This document shows, piece by piece, positions 16,783 to 26,744 of a stretch of 64,000 nucleotides of DNA. The stretch is taken from contig CAVRGQ010000008.1 in assembly GCA_963720785.1 (NCBI GenBank), positions 949,667 through 1,013,666 on the forward strand, given 5' to 3'. The notes beneath the pieces were generated by a model, which saw only the letters and a list, made by a program, of their open reading frames with translations, made no database searches and had not been told where the DNA came from. The position numbers and the translations under genes are program-made. Each line of letters opens with the position of its first letter. The stretch's first letter is position 1. This DNA is from CAVRGQ01 sp963720785 (GTDB lineage Bacteria; Actinomycetota; Acidimicrobiia; IMCC26256; DASPTH01).

Positions 16783-18477
16783 TCAGTAGCGCTTGGTGAG
16801 GGGGGTGTTGTCGGCGGTGAGCTGGGCACGGAGCTCGCGCTTGGCCACCTTCGACGTCGCGGTCTTGGGCAGCTCATCGGTGAGGTAGAGGGCTTCGGGG
16901 CACTTGAACCCGGCGAGGTGCTCCCCCACGAACGCGCGCAGGGCGTCGAGGTCGAGCGACTCGCCGTCCCGCACCACCACCGCCGCGCAGAGCCGCTCCC
17001 CCATCACCTGCTCGGGCAGGCCGAACACCACCACCTCGGCGACGGCCGGGTGCTGGAAGATCACCGCCTCGACCTCCGGGCAGTAGATGTTCTCGCCACC
17101 GCGGATCACGACGTCCTTCAGGCGGTCGGACACGTGGAGGAAGCCGTCGTCGTCGACGTACCCGACGTCGCCGGAGTGGAACCAGCCGTCGCGGAACACC
17201 TCGGCGGTGGCCTCGGGGTTGTTCCAGTAGCCCTTCGTGTTCTGCGGTGAGCGGAAGCAGATCTCCCCCCGCTCGCCGACCCCCAACTCCGTGCCGTCGA
17301 AGTCGACGATCCTGATGTCGGCGGTGAGGTTGGCCCGCCCGACGCTGTCGGGGTGCTCCTGGAACTCCACGCCGATGTTGGTGGCGCACGCGGAGGTGGT
17401 CTCGGTGAGGCCGTAGCCGTTGAGCAGCTGGATGCCGGGCCCGAACGTCTCGACCGCGCGGATCGGCAGGTCAGGCGGCACCGCGGCGCCACCCATGGGG
17501 AAGCCGCGCACGTCGAGGCCGAGCTCACCGATGCCCGGGTAGTCGAGGAACTGCCGCGCGATCGTGGGTACGCCGCCGAGGTTGGTGACGCCCTCCTCCT
17601 TGGCCAGGCGGACGGCCTGCTCGAGATCCCACTTGTGCATCATCACGAGCTTGGTGCCGCCCATCGGACCGCTGATGATCGACGCGACGCCGCCGATGTG
17701 GAACAGCGGCTGCGCGGACAGCGTGGCCGGCTGGCGCGCCGGCTTCGGCACCCGCCGCGAGATGATCGCCTCACGCGCGTTGGCGAACGCCATGTTGAAG
17801 ATGCTGGTGATGTGCGCACGGTTGGTGGCCGGTGCACCCTTGGGCCGGCCGGTCGTTCCCGACGTGTAGAGGATGGTGATGAGGTCGTCGCGCGTGAGCC
17901 GCGCGAACTCGTCCTCGGGCATCGGGTCCCCGTGCACGAGGTCGTCGAACGCGAGGTCGTACTCGTCGGAACGCACCGTCACCACGGTGGTGCCCGCCGG
18001 GATGCCGTGTTCCTTCGCCTTCTCCGTACGGTCGGGGTCGAGGAAGGCGACCTTGGCCCCGCAGTCCTCCAGGCCGTAGCTCAGCTCCTCGCCCGTCCAC
18101 AGCGAGTTGAGCGGCGCGACGATGGCGCCGTTGAGCGCGCCGCCCCAGAACGCGATCACGAACTCCGGGAGGTTGCGCATCGCGATCGCGACGCGGTCAC
18201 CCGCACCGACGCCGAAGTCGTCACGCAGCACCTTCGCCAGCGCGGTGGCCTGCGCCCGCATCTCGCGGAACGTCATGCGCTCCTCGCCGTACACGGTGTG
18301 CACGAGGTCCTCGTGGGCGACGCCCATGCGGAAGAGCTCGACGATGGTTGCCGGCGTGCGCACGAAGTCGCGCACCTCGATGCCGTCGATCACGACCGGC
18401 GCGACCTCGAACGGTGCGCCGGGACCGATGAGCGATTCCAGGCGCGGGTCGTCCGCGTAGATCGGGGCGACGGGCAC
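16783..18477 (-). CDS. AMP-dependent acyl-CoA ligase (FadD-like)
   Basis: A 564-residue ANL-superfamily acyl-CoA synthetase. The phosphate loop LYTSGTTGRPKG is at 203-214, then the GYGLTETTS adenine block, SDRLKDVVIRGGENIY hinge and the Lys in a PKTATSKVAKREL tail, slightly different from the usual PxTxxGK. The GTG start is preceded by AGGAGG. It lies 16 nt after the luciferase-like oxidoreductase gene and ends the minus-strand operon that begins with a carboxyltransferase. It likely activates a medium-to-large hydrophobic acid. Confidence 0.9.
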   Translation of the reverse strand: MPVAPIYADDPRLESLIGPGAPFEVAPVVIDGIEVRDFVRTPATIVELFRMGVAHEDLVHTVYGEERMTFREMRAQATALAKVLRDDFGVGAGDRVAIAMRNLPEFVIAFWGGALNGAIVAPLNSLWTGEELSYGLEDCGAKVAFLDPDRTEKAKEHGIPAGTTVVTVRSDEYDLAFDDLVHGDPMPEDEFARLTRDDLITILYTSGTTGRPKGAPATNRAHITSIFNMAFANAREAIISRRVPKPARQPATLSAQPLFHIGGVASIISGPMGGTKLVMMHKWDLEQAVRLAKEEGVTNLGGVPTIARQFLDYPGIGELGLDVRGFPMGGAAVPPDLPIRAVETFGPGIQLLNGYGLTETTSACATNIGVEFQEHPDSVGRANLTADIRIVDFDGTELGVGERGEICFRSPQNTKGYWNNPEATAEVFRDGWFHSGDVGYVDDDGFLHVSDRLKDVVIRGGENIYCPEVEAVIFQHPAVAEVVVFGLPEQVMGERLCAAVVVRDGESLDLDALRAFVGEHLAGFKCPEALYLTDELPKTATSKVAKRELRAQLTADNTPLTKRY

Positions 18478-18493
18478 GGGATCCTCCTGGCAG

Positions 18494-19565
18494 TTACCGG
18501 TCGCGGGTGCCCGCGAGGTCGGCGATCAGGTCGAGCGCGTCGGGCTGGTCGCCGTTGACGACGAACCCGGTGACGCCGGGCGGCACGATGCCACCCTGCT
18601 GCCACAGCTCGCGAATGCGTTGCGGCGAACCAACCAGCGCGTGCTCGAGCACGTACTCGTCGGGCATGGCCGCGACCGCCTCGTCGCGGCGGCCGGCGAG
18701 GAACAGCTCCTGGATGCCGCGCCGCTTCGGCGCCGAAGCCGCGCCGGGCCATCGCCTCGACGTGGTAGTTGTGCGACGACGAGCCCATGCCGCCGACGTA
18801 GCGCGCCCGCCACGGCTTCTCGCGGTCGACCCATGCCTGCACGTCGTCGGTGATGCAGATGGTGACGCTGCCGAAGATCTCGAAGCCGTCACGGCTGCGG
18901 CCGTCGGTGCGGCGCGCGAACCCGCGGTCGAGCACGTCGTCGTAGGGCGCCACGCCGTCGCGGCCGAGCCCCATCGGGAACCAGCCGTCGCACAGCTCCG
19001 CGCACAGCTCGGTGTTCTTCGGGCCGACCGTGCCGAGCCAGATCGGGATGCGGGCGGGCGGGTGCAGGATCGAGCGCAGCGGCTTGCCCTGCCCAAGCGC
19101 GCCCGGCCCGCGGTAGGGCAGCTGGATCTCCGGGCCGTCGTGGGTGACCGGACCCTCGCGGTCGAGCATCTTGCGGGTGATCTCGAGGTAGTCGCGCAGT
19201 CGCGCGTTCGGCTTGCCCCACGGCTGGCCGTACCAGCCCTCGACGATCTGCGGGCCGGAGAGCCCGACCCCGATCACGACGCGGCCGCCGCCGGCGATGG
19301 CGTCGACCGTCATGGCCTGCATCGCGAGGGTGGCCGGCGGGCGGGCCGCCAGCTGCACGACGGAGGTGCCGAGGCGGATGCGCGGGATCGCGGCGCCGAT
19401 CGCGGCGAGCGGGGTGAGTGCGTCGGCGCCGTAGGCCTCCGCGGTCCAGACCGAGTCGAACCCGAGCGCCTCGGCTCGGCGGATCGTGTCGTACGGGATC
19501 TCGAATCCGGCCGACTTGTAGAGGTCGAGCCGCAGCCCGACTCGGTAGCCCGGCGCCGCGCTCAC
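18494..19565 (-). CDS. LLM-class (luciferase-like, probably F420-dependent) oxidoreductase, with an apparent +1 frameshift
   Basis: About 357 residues when repaired. The TIM-barrel N-terminus GLRLDLYKSAGFEIPYD, the AEALGFDSVWTAEAYG block and GGGRVVIGVGLSGPQIVEGW are typical of actinobacterial F420- or flavin-dependent LLM enzymes, which reduce or oxygenate ketones and related groups. A surplus base near 18714-18730 breaks the frame after ARRGFGAEA; the rest (IQELFLAGRRDEAVAAMPDE to LIADLAGTRDR) is in another frame. The GTG start overlaps the stop of the upstream carboxyltransferase gene. Confidence 0.82.
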
Positions 19566-21065
19566 GGCATGATGGCCGTTCGGCTCACGGGCGCCGCGCC
19601 CTGCGCGCGCCGCTGCAGCGAACGCTCGAGCGAGTTGAGCAGCACGTTGCGGGTCTCGCGCGGGTCGATGAGCTCGTCGCCTCCGAAGGTGCTCGCCGAC
19701 CGGTAGGAGGCCTCGAGCTCGGCTTCCCGCAGCAGCGTGGCCTCGTCGACGTCGGACTTGCGCGAGCGGCTCATCGCCGCGGCGCCCATCGCGCCGCTCG
19801 TGACGCCCGGGAAGTTGAACACACCCGACTGGTGGTCGAACGGGATCATGCTCATCACCATCGAACCGAAGCCGTAGGCCTTGCGCAGCACCACCGTGAA
19901 CTTCGGCGTGGTCGCCTGCGTCTGCGCCGCGAACATGCGCGCGCCGCGCGCGCAGGATGCCGCGCCGCTCGGACGCGACCCCGGGCATCACGCCCGGATT
20001 GTCGGTGAGGAACACGATCGGCAGGTGGAAGGAGTCGGCCACCTGGATGAAGCGGGCAGCTTTGTCGGCGCCGTCGACGTCGACCGAACCTGCGTTCACC
20101 TTCGGCTGGTTGCCGACCACCGCGACCGGGTGACCGCCGAGGCGGGCGAGCATGGTGACCACGGTGCGGCCGAAGTCGGGCTGGATCTCGAAGTTCGAAC
20201 CCTCGTCGAGCACGACGTCCATGACGTCGCGGATGTCGTACACGCGCCGGCCGTTGCTGGGCACGATCTCCAGGATCTCGTCGACGATGCGCGGGCCGTC
20301 GTCGCGGCCCCCGACCCGCGTGGGGTACGACCACGCGGACGACGGCATGTAGTCGAGATAGAGGCGCACGAGATCGAGCGCGTGCTCGTCGTCCTCGGCG
20401 ACGTTGTGGATCAGGCCGCTGGCCAGGGCCACGGACGGGCCGCCGAGGTCCTCCTTGGTGATCTGCTCACCCAGCGACTCGAACACCACGGGAGGGCCCG
20501 CGGTGAAGATCGAGGCCTGGCGGCTCATCACGCTGAAGTCGGACATCGGCGCGACCAACGCGCCGTGACCCGCCGACGCGCCGAGCACCGCGGTGATCAT
20601 CGGCACCTTGCCCGAACAGGCGGCCTGCGCGAGCAGGTCGGTCGGCGTGCGGGTGCCGTGTGATCCCTCGGCCCGGAAGCCCGCGCCCTCGAGCATCATC
20701 ACCAGCGGCACGCGGTCGAGCAGCGCGAGGTCGGCGACCCGGTATCGCTTGGCGTTCGCGGCGGAACTGATGGTGCCCGCCTTCACCGTGAAGTCCTCCG
20801 CCGCGACCATCACCGGGCGACCGTCGATGCGCCCCGAGCCCATCACGATCGCGTCGGCCGGCGCCTCCGCTCCGCCCACCAGCGTGCCCAGCTCCAGGAA
20901 GCTGCCCGGGTCGAGGAGATAGGCGATGCGCGCGCGGGCGTCGAGCTTGCCCAGGCCCCGGTGCTTCGCCAGCCGCTCGTCGCCGCCCATGGCGCGCGAG
21001 ACGCGGCGGCGCTCGGCGAGTTCGCTGAGCGCCGCTTCCCAGAGGTGCGCCTCGGCGTCGGTCAT
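19562..21065 (-). CDS. Acyl-CoA carboxylase carboxyltransferase (beta) subunit, with an apparent +1 frameshift
   Basis: About 500 residues when repaired: the crotonase-fold carboxyltransferase of biotin-dependent acyl-CoA carboxylases. The oxyanion loops are visible in GAGFRAEGSHGTRTP and ASAGHGALVAPMSDF, and in NPGVMPGVASERRG. The frame breaks around 19935-19957; then ARMFAAQTQATTPKFTVVLR and FNFPGVTSGAMGAAAM continue to the stop. SD GAAGGGAA precedes the ATG. No biotin carboxylase or carrier gene is nearby, so either it borrows a housekeeping alpha subunit or it serves as a decarboxylase/acyl-CoA carboxyl transferase of unusual kind. Confidence 0.85.
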
Positions 21066-21099
21066 CGTCGTTCCCTTCGTGCGGTGGATCCGTGCTGCG

Positions 21100-22314
21100 T
21101 CACTGGTCGAAGTCGAGGCCGAGCATCTCGATCGCGTTGCCGCGCGTGATGCGGTACACGACCTCGTCGTCGAGGTCGGCGAACATCTCCTCCGCGACCT
21201 TCTTGGTGTCGGGCCAGGTGGAGTCGGTGTGGGGGTAGTCGGTCTCGAACGTGATGCGGTCGACGCCGATCGCGTCGATGGTGGCCATGCCCGCGGGGTC
21301 GCGGAAGAAGCAACCGTAGATGTTGCGGTAGTAGTAGGTGCTCGGCCGCTCGGGCACGATGTCGGCGACGCCGGCCCACGCCTGCGCGGTGTACCAGACG
21401 TCGTCGGCGCGGCTGATCACGTAGGGGATCCACCCGATCTGGCCCTCGCTGTACGCGAGCTTGACCTCGGGGAACTGCACGAGCTTGCCGCTGAACAGCC
21501 AGTCGGTCATCGACGCCATCGCGTTGCCGAACGTGAGGGTGAGCGTGACCGCGGGGGGCGCGTCGGGCCCGGTGGCCGGCATCTTCGACGACGAGCCCAC
21601 GTGCATGTTGATCACCGTGCCCGTCTCCTCGCAGGCGCGGATGAACGGGTCCCAGTGGCCGGAGTGGATCGACGGCAGGTCGAGGTTGGGTGGGATCTCG
21701 CAGAACGTGACCGCGCGCACGCCACGCGCGGCGTTGCGGTGGATCTCCGCCGCCGCCAGCTCGGCGTCCCACAACGGGATGATGACCAACGGCAGGAGCC
21801 GGCCGCCGGAGTCGCCACACCACTCCTCGACCATGAAATCGTTGTACGCCTGCACGCACGCGAGCGCGAGCTCCTTGTCCTGCGCCTCCTTGAACGTCTG
21901 CCCGCAGAAGCGCGGCATCGTCGGGAAGCAGAGCGACGCCTCGACCCAGTTGGCGTCCATGTCGTCGAGGCGCGCCTTCGGGTCGTAGCAGCCCGGCCGC
22001 ATCTCGTCGTAGGTCAGGAGCTGCGCACCCCGCTCCTCGAGCGGGAACCCGACGGCCGCGATGTTGCGCCGCAGCGCGGTGATGGTGCGGCCCTCGTACT
22101 CCCACGTGTCGACCGGCGTGCCCTCGGTCGCCCCGTCGTCGCCGTAGACCGGGACGTAGTGGCCGCCGCCGAAGTACTGCTCGCCGACCGCGTACCGCCG
22201 CACCACGCGGGGTGCCCGGTCGCGGAACTTGGCGGGCAGCCACCGCTCGAACAGGTGCGGCGGCTCGATGACGTGGTCGTCGACGCTGATGATCTTCGGG
22301 AGCTCACGTTCCAT
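21100..22314 (-). CDS. Amidohydrolase family protein (ACMSD-like, amidohydro_2 type)
   Basis: A 404-residue TIM-barrel metal-dependent hydrolase or decarboxylase. Likely metal ligands lie in SVDDHVIEPP, NMHVGSSSK and FETDYPHTDSTWP, the standard placement in this group. Such proteins decarboxylate or hydrate ring-cleavage and CoA-ester products; in actinobacteria they sit in steroid-type gene clusters. The ATG at 22314 has GGTGGGGAA just upstream, and a palindromic operator lies 41-56 nt above it, indicating its own promoter. A paralogue is at 38791-39972. Confidence 0.87.
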   Translation of the reverse strand: MERELPKIISVDDHVIEPPHLFERWLPAKFRDRAPRVVRRYAVGEQYFGGGHYVPVYGDDGATEGTPVDTWEYEGRTITALRRNIAAVGFPLEERGAQLLTYDEMRPGCYDPKARLDDMDANWVEASLCFPTMPRFCGQTFKEAQDKELALACVQAYNDFMVEEWCGDSGGRLLPLVIIPLWDAELAAAEIHRNAARGVRAVTFCEIPPNLDLPSIHSGHWDPFIRACEETGTVINMHVGSSSKMPATGPDAPPAVTLTLTFGNAMASMTDWLFSGKLVQFPEVKLAYSEGQIGWIPYVISRADDVWYTAQAWAGVADIVPERPSTYYYRNIYGCFFRDPAGMATIDAIGVDRITFETDYPHTDSTWPDTKKVAEEMFADLDDEVVYRITRGNAIEMLGLDFDQ

Positions 22315-22354
22315 GGTTCCCCACCGACTCGTCACGGGCAGGCGCCGGGCGCCG

Positions 22355-22370
22355 AAACATCCAGATCTTT
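22355..22370. promoter_or_regulatory. Operator candidate upstream of the amidohydrolase gene
   Basis: AAACATCCAGATCTTT matches 12 of 16 positions of the symmetrical AAACGTCTAGACGTTT form seen at 33668 and 5598. It lies in the 110-nt gap between the P450 stop and the amidohydrolase start. Confidence 0.45.
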
Positions 22371-22424
22371 AGCACAGCCGCCCCAGGTCATCGGCGAGGC
22401 CCGATCCGCGGGCCGACCGCCCGC

Positions 22425-23627
22425 TCAGAAGCGGATCGGAACGTTCGAGTAGCCCCGCACCGTGTTCGTGCGCACCATCTCCAGTCCGTCGTCGACGACG
22501 TCCCACCGGGGGAAGCGGGCGAAGGTCTCCTCCAGCGCCACCCGGGCCTCGAGCCGGGCGAGGGACGCGCCCAGGCAGAAGTGGGTGCCGTAGCCGAGCG
22601 AGATGTGGCGGCCGATCTTCCGCTCCACCTCGAACTCGTCGGGTCGGTCGAACTCGCGAGGGTCGCGGTTGGCGCTGCCGTTGAGCATGAGCACCTTCGA
22701 GCCCGCGGGGATGGTCACCCCCTGGAACTCGGAGTCGGCGAGGGTGAACCGCCCGTTCACCGGCGACGGCGCCTCGTAGCGCAACAGCTCCTCCACCGCT
22801 CCGGGCACGAGCGCCGGGTTCGCGGCGACCTTCGCCTGCTGCTCGGGGTTGCGGGCGAACACGACCCCGGCCCAGCTGAGGAGCCGGGCCACCGTCTCGA
22901 CCCCCGCCCCGGCGAGCAGCACGAGGAAGTTCTGGATCTCGACGTCGGTGAGCACGCGACGCTCGCCGACGAGGTCGACTTCCGCGGTGAGCAGGGCGCT
23001 GATGAGATCGTCGCCCGGCGCGCGCCGGCGGGCCTGCACCAGCTCGCCGGCGAACGCGTGAACGGCGATCATCGCCTCGACCGCAGAGGGCGGCGGCGCG
23101 AGCACGCCGTCCTCCCGGTGGAGCATCGCGTCGAACCAGTGGCGCAGCACGTCGCGCTCGTCGACCGGCACCCCGAGGAGCTCGCCGATCACCATGGGCG
23201 GCACGATCGCGCCGAAGTCGGCGACGTAGTCGAAGCCGTCGGCGTCGCGGTACGGGTCGAGCAGCTCGCCGCAGAGGCGGCGGATGGAGGCCTCGAGGTC
23301 GGAGATCCGGCGCGGCGTGAACGCCCGCGACACGAGCTTGCGCATCGCGTCGTGCTCGGGCGGGTCGGTGAAGATCATCAGCCGGGGCTCGGGCAAGGGG
23401 TGGTCGAGGTTCTCGAGCTCCACACCGTGCGTCGAGCTGAACGTCTTCGCGTCGAGGTAGGCGTGCCACACGTCGTCGAAGCGGCTGAGCGCGTAGAAGC
23501 CGTACTGCTCGTTCCAGTAGACCGGCGCCTCCTCCCGCATCCGCCGCCACACCGGGTGCGGGTCGGCGTCGATCTCGTGGTCGTACGGGTCGTAGGAGAT
23601 GTCGCTCGGCTGCGTCGTGACGGTCAC
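22425..23627 (-). CDS. Cytochrome P450
   Basis: A 400-residue P450. The I-helix reads LAGAGVETVARL (acid Glu plus Thr retained), the K-helix block is EELLRYEAPSPVNGRF, and the heme loop is LGYGTHFCLG with Cys351. It is strongly similar in layout and wording to the P450 at 25489-26673 (YDPYDxEID start, VRGYxxVPI end), so the two are close paralogues on opposite strands of the same neighbourhood. The GTG start has GGGGGA upstream. It shares a 98-nt divergent promoter with the CoA-transferase at 23726. Confidence 0.92.
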   Translation of the reverse strand: MTVTTQPSDISYDPYDHEIDADPHPVWRRMREEAPVYWNEQYGFYALSRFDDVWHAYLDAKTFSSTHGVELENLDHPLPEPRLMIFTDPPEHDAMRKLVSRAFTPRRISDLEASIRRLCGELLDPYRDADGFDYVADFGAIVPPMVIGELLGVPVDERDVLRHWFDAMLHREDGVLAPPPSAVEAMIAVHAFAGELVQARRRAPGDDLISALLTAEVDLVGERRVLTDVEIQNFLVLLAGAGVETVARLLSWAGVVFARNPEQQAKVAANPALVPGAVEELLRYEAPSPVNGRFTLADSEFQGVTIPAGSKVLMLNGSANRDPREFDRPDEFEVERKIGRHISLGYGTHFCLGASLARLEARVALEETFARFPRWDVVDDGLEMVRTNTVRGYSNVPIRF

Positions 23628-23712
23628 GCGGTCCCCCTGGCCGTGGATGTCGTGCCTCGCGCGTCCATTGTCGTGCAGCCGACCCTCCGGGCACCACTGC
23701 GTCCCCGGTGGG

Positions 23713-23718
23713 TACGCT
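23713..23718 (+). promoter_or_regulatory. -10 element of a leaderless promoter
   Basis: TACGCT, followed by 7 nt and the ATG at 23726; no ribosome binding site. Confidence 0.5.
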
Positions 23719-23725
23719 CCCGGCC

Positions 23726-24922
23726 ATGACCACCCCGCCGAACACCACGGGACCTCTCACCGGCGTGCGCGTGCTCGACCTCTCGCAGGTCGTGTCGGGA
23801 CCCATCTGCGGGCGCATGCTCGCCGACCTCGGCGCCGACGTGGTGAAGGTCGAGCCGATGGAGGGCGACATCATCCGTCGCCTGCACCCGCAGTTCGGCG
23901 ACGACAGCATGAGCGTGTACTTCTCGTGGGTGAACGCGGGGAAGCGCTCCATTGCCGTCGACCTGCGCGACGAGCGCGTGGCGGGGATGGTGCGGCGACT
24001 CGCGGTCACCAGCGACGTGGTGTTGGAGAACTTCCGTCCTGGCGTGATGGAGAAGTTCGGGATGGGTAGTGAGGCGCTCCGCGCCGAGAACCCACGGCTG
24101 ATCGTCTGCTCGATCAGCGGGTGGGGCGCCGGCAACTCGTGGTCGCAGCGCCGCGCCTATGCCGCGATGGTGCAGGCCGAGGCCGGGCGGGTGGAGCTCG
24201 ACGCCCGGCTGCGTGGCGCGCCGCCGGAGCAGAGCACCCACGTCGACGGCGACATCCAGCCCGGGCTGCTCGCGGTGAGCGCGGTCTGCGCCGCGCTCTA
24301 CCAGCGCGAGCGCGACGGCATGGGGCAGCACCTCGACGTCGCGATGGCGGAGGCACTGCTCTACACCGACGAGTGGGCATCCACCGAGCTCACGCGGTAC
24401 GACGGACCGCGCGTGCCCGACACGTGGCGCTACCCGGTCTTCACCGTGGCCGACGGCACGATGGTCGCGTTCATGGGTGATCCGCACCACCGACTCCCGG
24501 AGATCGCCGCCGCCCTCAGCGACGAGACGATCGGGTACACGGAGTCGCGCGACGAGGCCGTCGCCACGCTGGCCCGGCTGTTCGCGGCGATGCCCGACTT
24601 CCCCACCGTCGAGGCCCGCATGGACACCTTCGGCTTCCTGGTGGCGGAGGTGCGCAGCATCCCCGACGTCGCCGAGACGCCGTGGGCCGTCGAGCGCGAG
24701 GTGTTCGCCGAGGTCGAGCCCGGGGTGCGGGTGACCGCGGCGCCGTTCCGGTCGTCCACCGGCGGCGTGCGGGTGCAGGGCCCCGCCCCGCGTCTCGGCC
24801 AGGACACGCTGGCCGTGTTGCGCGAGAGCGGTGCGAGCGACGAGGAGCTCGCCGCGCTCACGGAGGCCGGGCTGCTCGGCACCGCCGAGGGCCACGTCGC
24901 CGCCGTGCAACGGCGGATCTGA
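23726..24922 (+). CDS. CaiB/BaiF family CoA-transferase
   Basis: A 398-residue class III CoA-transferase of normal single-domain length. It opens with GVRVLDLSQVVSGPICGRML and the LGADVVKVEP motif; NAGKRSIAVDLRDER and the VLENFRPGVMEKFGM helix are standard, and the catalytic Asp region is near DVAMAEALLYTDEW. It exchanges CoA between carboxylic acids or racemises 2-methylacyl-CoA. It is divergent from a P450 and followed 55 nt later by an NTF2-fold gene and another P450. Confidence 0.9.
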   Translation: MTTPPNTTGPLTGVRVLDLSQVVSGPICGRMLADLGADVVKVEPMEGDIIRRLHPQFGDDSMSVYFSWVNAGKRSIAVDLRDERVAGMVRRLAVTSDVVLENFRPGVMEKFGMGSEALRAENPRLIVCSISGWGAGNSWSQRRAYAAMVQAEAGRVELDARLRGAPPEQSTHVDGDIQPGLLAVSAVCAALYQRERDGMGQHLDVAMAEALLYTDEWASTELTRYDGPRVPDTWRYPVFTVADGTMVAFMGDPHHRLPEIAAALSDETIGYTESRDEAVATLARLFAAMPDFPTVEARMDTFGFLVAEVRSIPDVAETPWAVEREVFAEVEPGVRVTAAPFRSSTGGVRVQGPAPRLGQDTLAVLRESGASDEELAALTEAGLLGTAEGHVAAVQRRI

Positions 24923-24953
24923 CCCGGTCGCCGGCCGCTTGTGGCGGCCGACG

Positions 24954-24969
24954 AAACGTATATAGCTTT
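24954..24969. promoter_or_regulatory. Operator candidate upstream of an NTF2-fold gene
   Basis: AAACGTATATAGCTTT matches 12 of 16 positions of the AAACGTCTAGACGTTT form. It begins 24 nt before the ATG at 24978 and overlaps TATA-rich promoter bases. Confidence 0.45.
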
Positions 24970-24977
24970 CTTCCTTC

Positions 24978-25469
24978 ATGGAACTGTGGGAGATCGAGGC
25001 ACACGTCCAGATCCGCAACCTCGTCGCGGCCTACAACGCGAACGGCGACACTGGGCGCTTCGACGAGATGATGCGGGTGTTCGCGCCCGACGGCGTGCTC
25101 GAGGCCGGCGGCGTGCGCCACGAGGGCCACGTCGGGATCCGCGCGTTCGTGTCCGGGGTCGCCGACGGCAAGCCCCGTGCCCTGGCGGCGCAGGGCGACG
25201 CGCCGGAGGGCGGCGCGGGCGGGTCGACGACCAGCCGGCGGCGGTTCATCCGGCACTTCACCGCCACCCACGAGATCACCGTGCTCTCGCCGGAGCGCGC
25301 CACGGGCTACTCGTACTACCAGGTGCTCACGCAGGACGGCCTCGACCACTGGGGCCGCTACTTCGACGAGTACGTGAACGTCGACGGCACGTGGCTGATC
25401 GCCCATCGCCGCGCGACGACCGACGCCGCGATCAAGGGCGGCTGGGGCGCCGCCCGCACCGACCAGTGA
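24978..25469 (+). CDS. SnoaL-like / NTF2-fold protein
   Basis: A 163-residue NTF2-like protein: helix IEAHVQIRNLVAAYNANGDT, then the barrel strands including FIRHFTATHEITVL and GYSYYQVLTQDGLDHWGRYFDEYV with a final WLIAHRR strand. Family members dehydrate, isomerise or simply bind small hydrophobic compounds; conserved His and Asp residues in the pocket are compatible with catalysis. It sits 19 nt before a P450 gene, the same NTF2-P450 order as at 11027-12730, which suggests a functional pair. Confidence 0.82.
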   Translation: MELWEIEAHVQIRNLVAAYNANGDTGRFDEMMRVFAPDGVLEAGGVRHEGHVGIRAFVSGVADGKPRALAAQGDAPEGGAGGSTTSRRRFIRHFTATHEITVLSPERATGYSYYQVLTQDGLDHWGRYFDEYVNVDGTWLIAHRRATTDAAIKGGWGAARTDQ

Positions 25470-25488
25470 CCTCAGGAGCGACATCGCG

Positions 25489-26673
25489 ATGACCGCCCTC
25501 TACTGGGACCCGTACGACACCGAGATCGACACCGCGCCCTACGAAGTGTGGCAGCGACTGCGCGACGAGGCGCCCTGCTACCGCAATGACCAGTACGACT
25601 TCTGGGCACTGTCGCGCTACGCCGACGTCGAGCAGTGCAGCCGCGAGCCGCTCACCTACAGCTCCGCGCACGGCACGGTGCTCGAGGGCATGTCGCCCGA
25701 GCCGTACCCCACGTCGATGATCATCTTCATGGACCCGCCCGCGCACACCAAGATGCGCGCGCTCGTGTCGCGCGCGTTCACGCCTCGTCGGGTGCTCGAC
25801 ATCGAGCCGACGATCCGCCAGATCTGCCGCGAGCTGCTCGACGGCGTGGCCGGCCGATCCGAGTTCGACTACCTCGGCGACTTCGCGCTGCAACTGCCGT
25901 CGCGCGTGATCTCGTCGCTGTTCGGCGTGCCCGAGTCCGACCGCGAGCGGGTCCGCCACCTGTTCGACGAGATGTTCCACATCGAGCCCGGCGTGGGCAC
26001 CCGCAACGAGACCGCGATGAACGCGACCATCGCGGTGCACTCGTACTTCAACGACATCATCGCCGAGCGCAAGGCCGAACCCCGCGACGACATGCTCACC
26101 GCGCTCGCGCAGGCCGAGCTCACCGAGGAGGGCGAGACGCGTGTGCTCGAAGTGAGCGAGGGCGCCGACTTCGCCATGCTCGTGGTGGCTGCCGGCTCCG
26201 AGACCGTCGCCCGCCTGCTCGGTTGGGCCGCGGTACTGCTCGACCGCCACCCCGACCAGCGCGCCGCCGTCGCCGCCGACCCGTCGCTGGTGCCGAACAC
26301 GGTGGAGGAGCTGCTGCGCTTCGAGGCGCCGTCGCCGGTGCAGGCGCGCTGGACCACCAAGGAGACGCAGCACCACGGCGTCACCATCCCCGAGAACTCC
26401 AAGGTGCTGTTGCTCACCGGCTCGGCCGGGCGCGACGAGCGCCAGTACCCGGGGGCGGAGAATTTCGACGTGCGCCGCAACTTCGACCAGCACCTGTCGT
26501 TCGGCTTCGGCGTGCACTTCTGCCTCGGCGCATCGCTCGCCCGGCTCGAAGGCCGCATCGCGATCGAGGAGACCCTCGCCCGCTTCCCCGAGTGGTCGGT
26601 GCAGCACGACCGCGCCGAGCGCCTCCATACCAGCACCGTCCGCGGCTACACCAGCGTCCCCGTCACCGTCTGA
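25489..26673 (+). CDS. Cytochrome P450
   Basis: A 394-residue P450. The I-helix is VVAAGSETVARL, the K-helix EELLRFEAPSPVQARW, and the heme loop FGFGVHFCLG with Cys345. SD CAGGAG is 9 nt before the ATG. It is a close paralogue of the P450 at 22425-23627 and is preceded by an NTF2-fold protein. It closes its operon; a nested hairpin lies right after the stop. It probably hydroxylates a hydrophobic pathway intermediate. Confidence 0.92.
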   Translation: MTALYWDPYDTEIDTAPYEVWQRLRDEAPCYRNDQYDFWALSRYADVEQCSREPLTYSSAHGTVLEGMSPEPYPTSMIIFMDPPAHTKMRALVSRAFTPRRVLDIEPTIRQICRELLDGVAGRSEFDYLGDFALQLPSRVISSLFGVPESDRERVRHLFDEMFHIEPGVGTRNETAMNATIAVHSYFNDIIAERKAEPRDDMLTALAQAELTEEGETRVLEVSEGADFAMLVVAAGSETVARLLGWAAVLLDRHPDQRAAVAADPSLVPNTVEELLRFEAPSPVQARWTTKETQHHGVTIPENSKVLLLTGSAGRDERQYPGAENFDVRRNFDQHLSFGFGVHFCLGASLARLEGRIAIEETLARFPEWSVQHDRAERLHTSTVRGYTSVPVTV

Positions 26674-26686
26674 CCCAGCCCAACCC

Positions 26687-26733
26687 AACTGGCGTCAATT
26701 CCTGCCCACTATGGGCTTGGATTGACGCCGGTT
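26687..26733. terminator. Bidirectional terminator hairpin at a convergent junction
   Basis: Outer stem GGCGTCAAT / ATTGACGCC, extended by AAC/GTT beyond one mismatch. The loop holds an inner hairpin GCCCA-CTA-TGGGC. It lies between stops at 26673 and 26745. Confidence 0.7.
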
Positions 26734-26744
26734 CGGGAACACGG

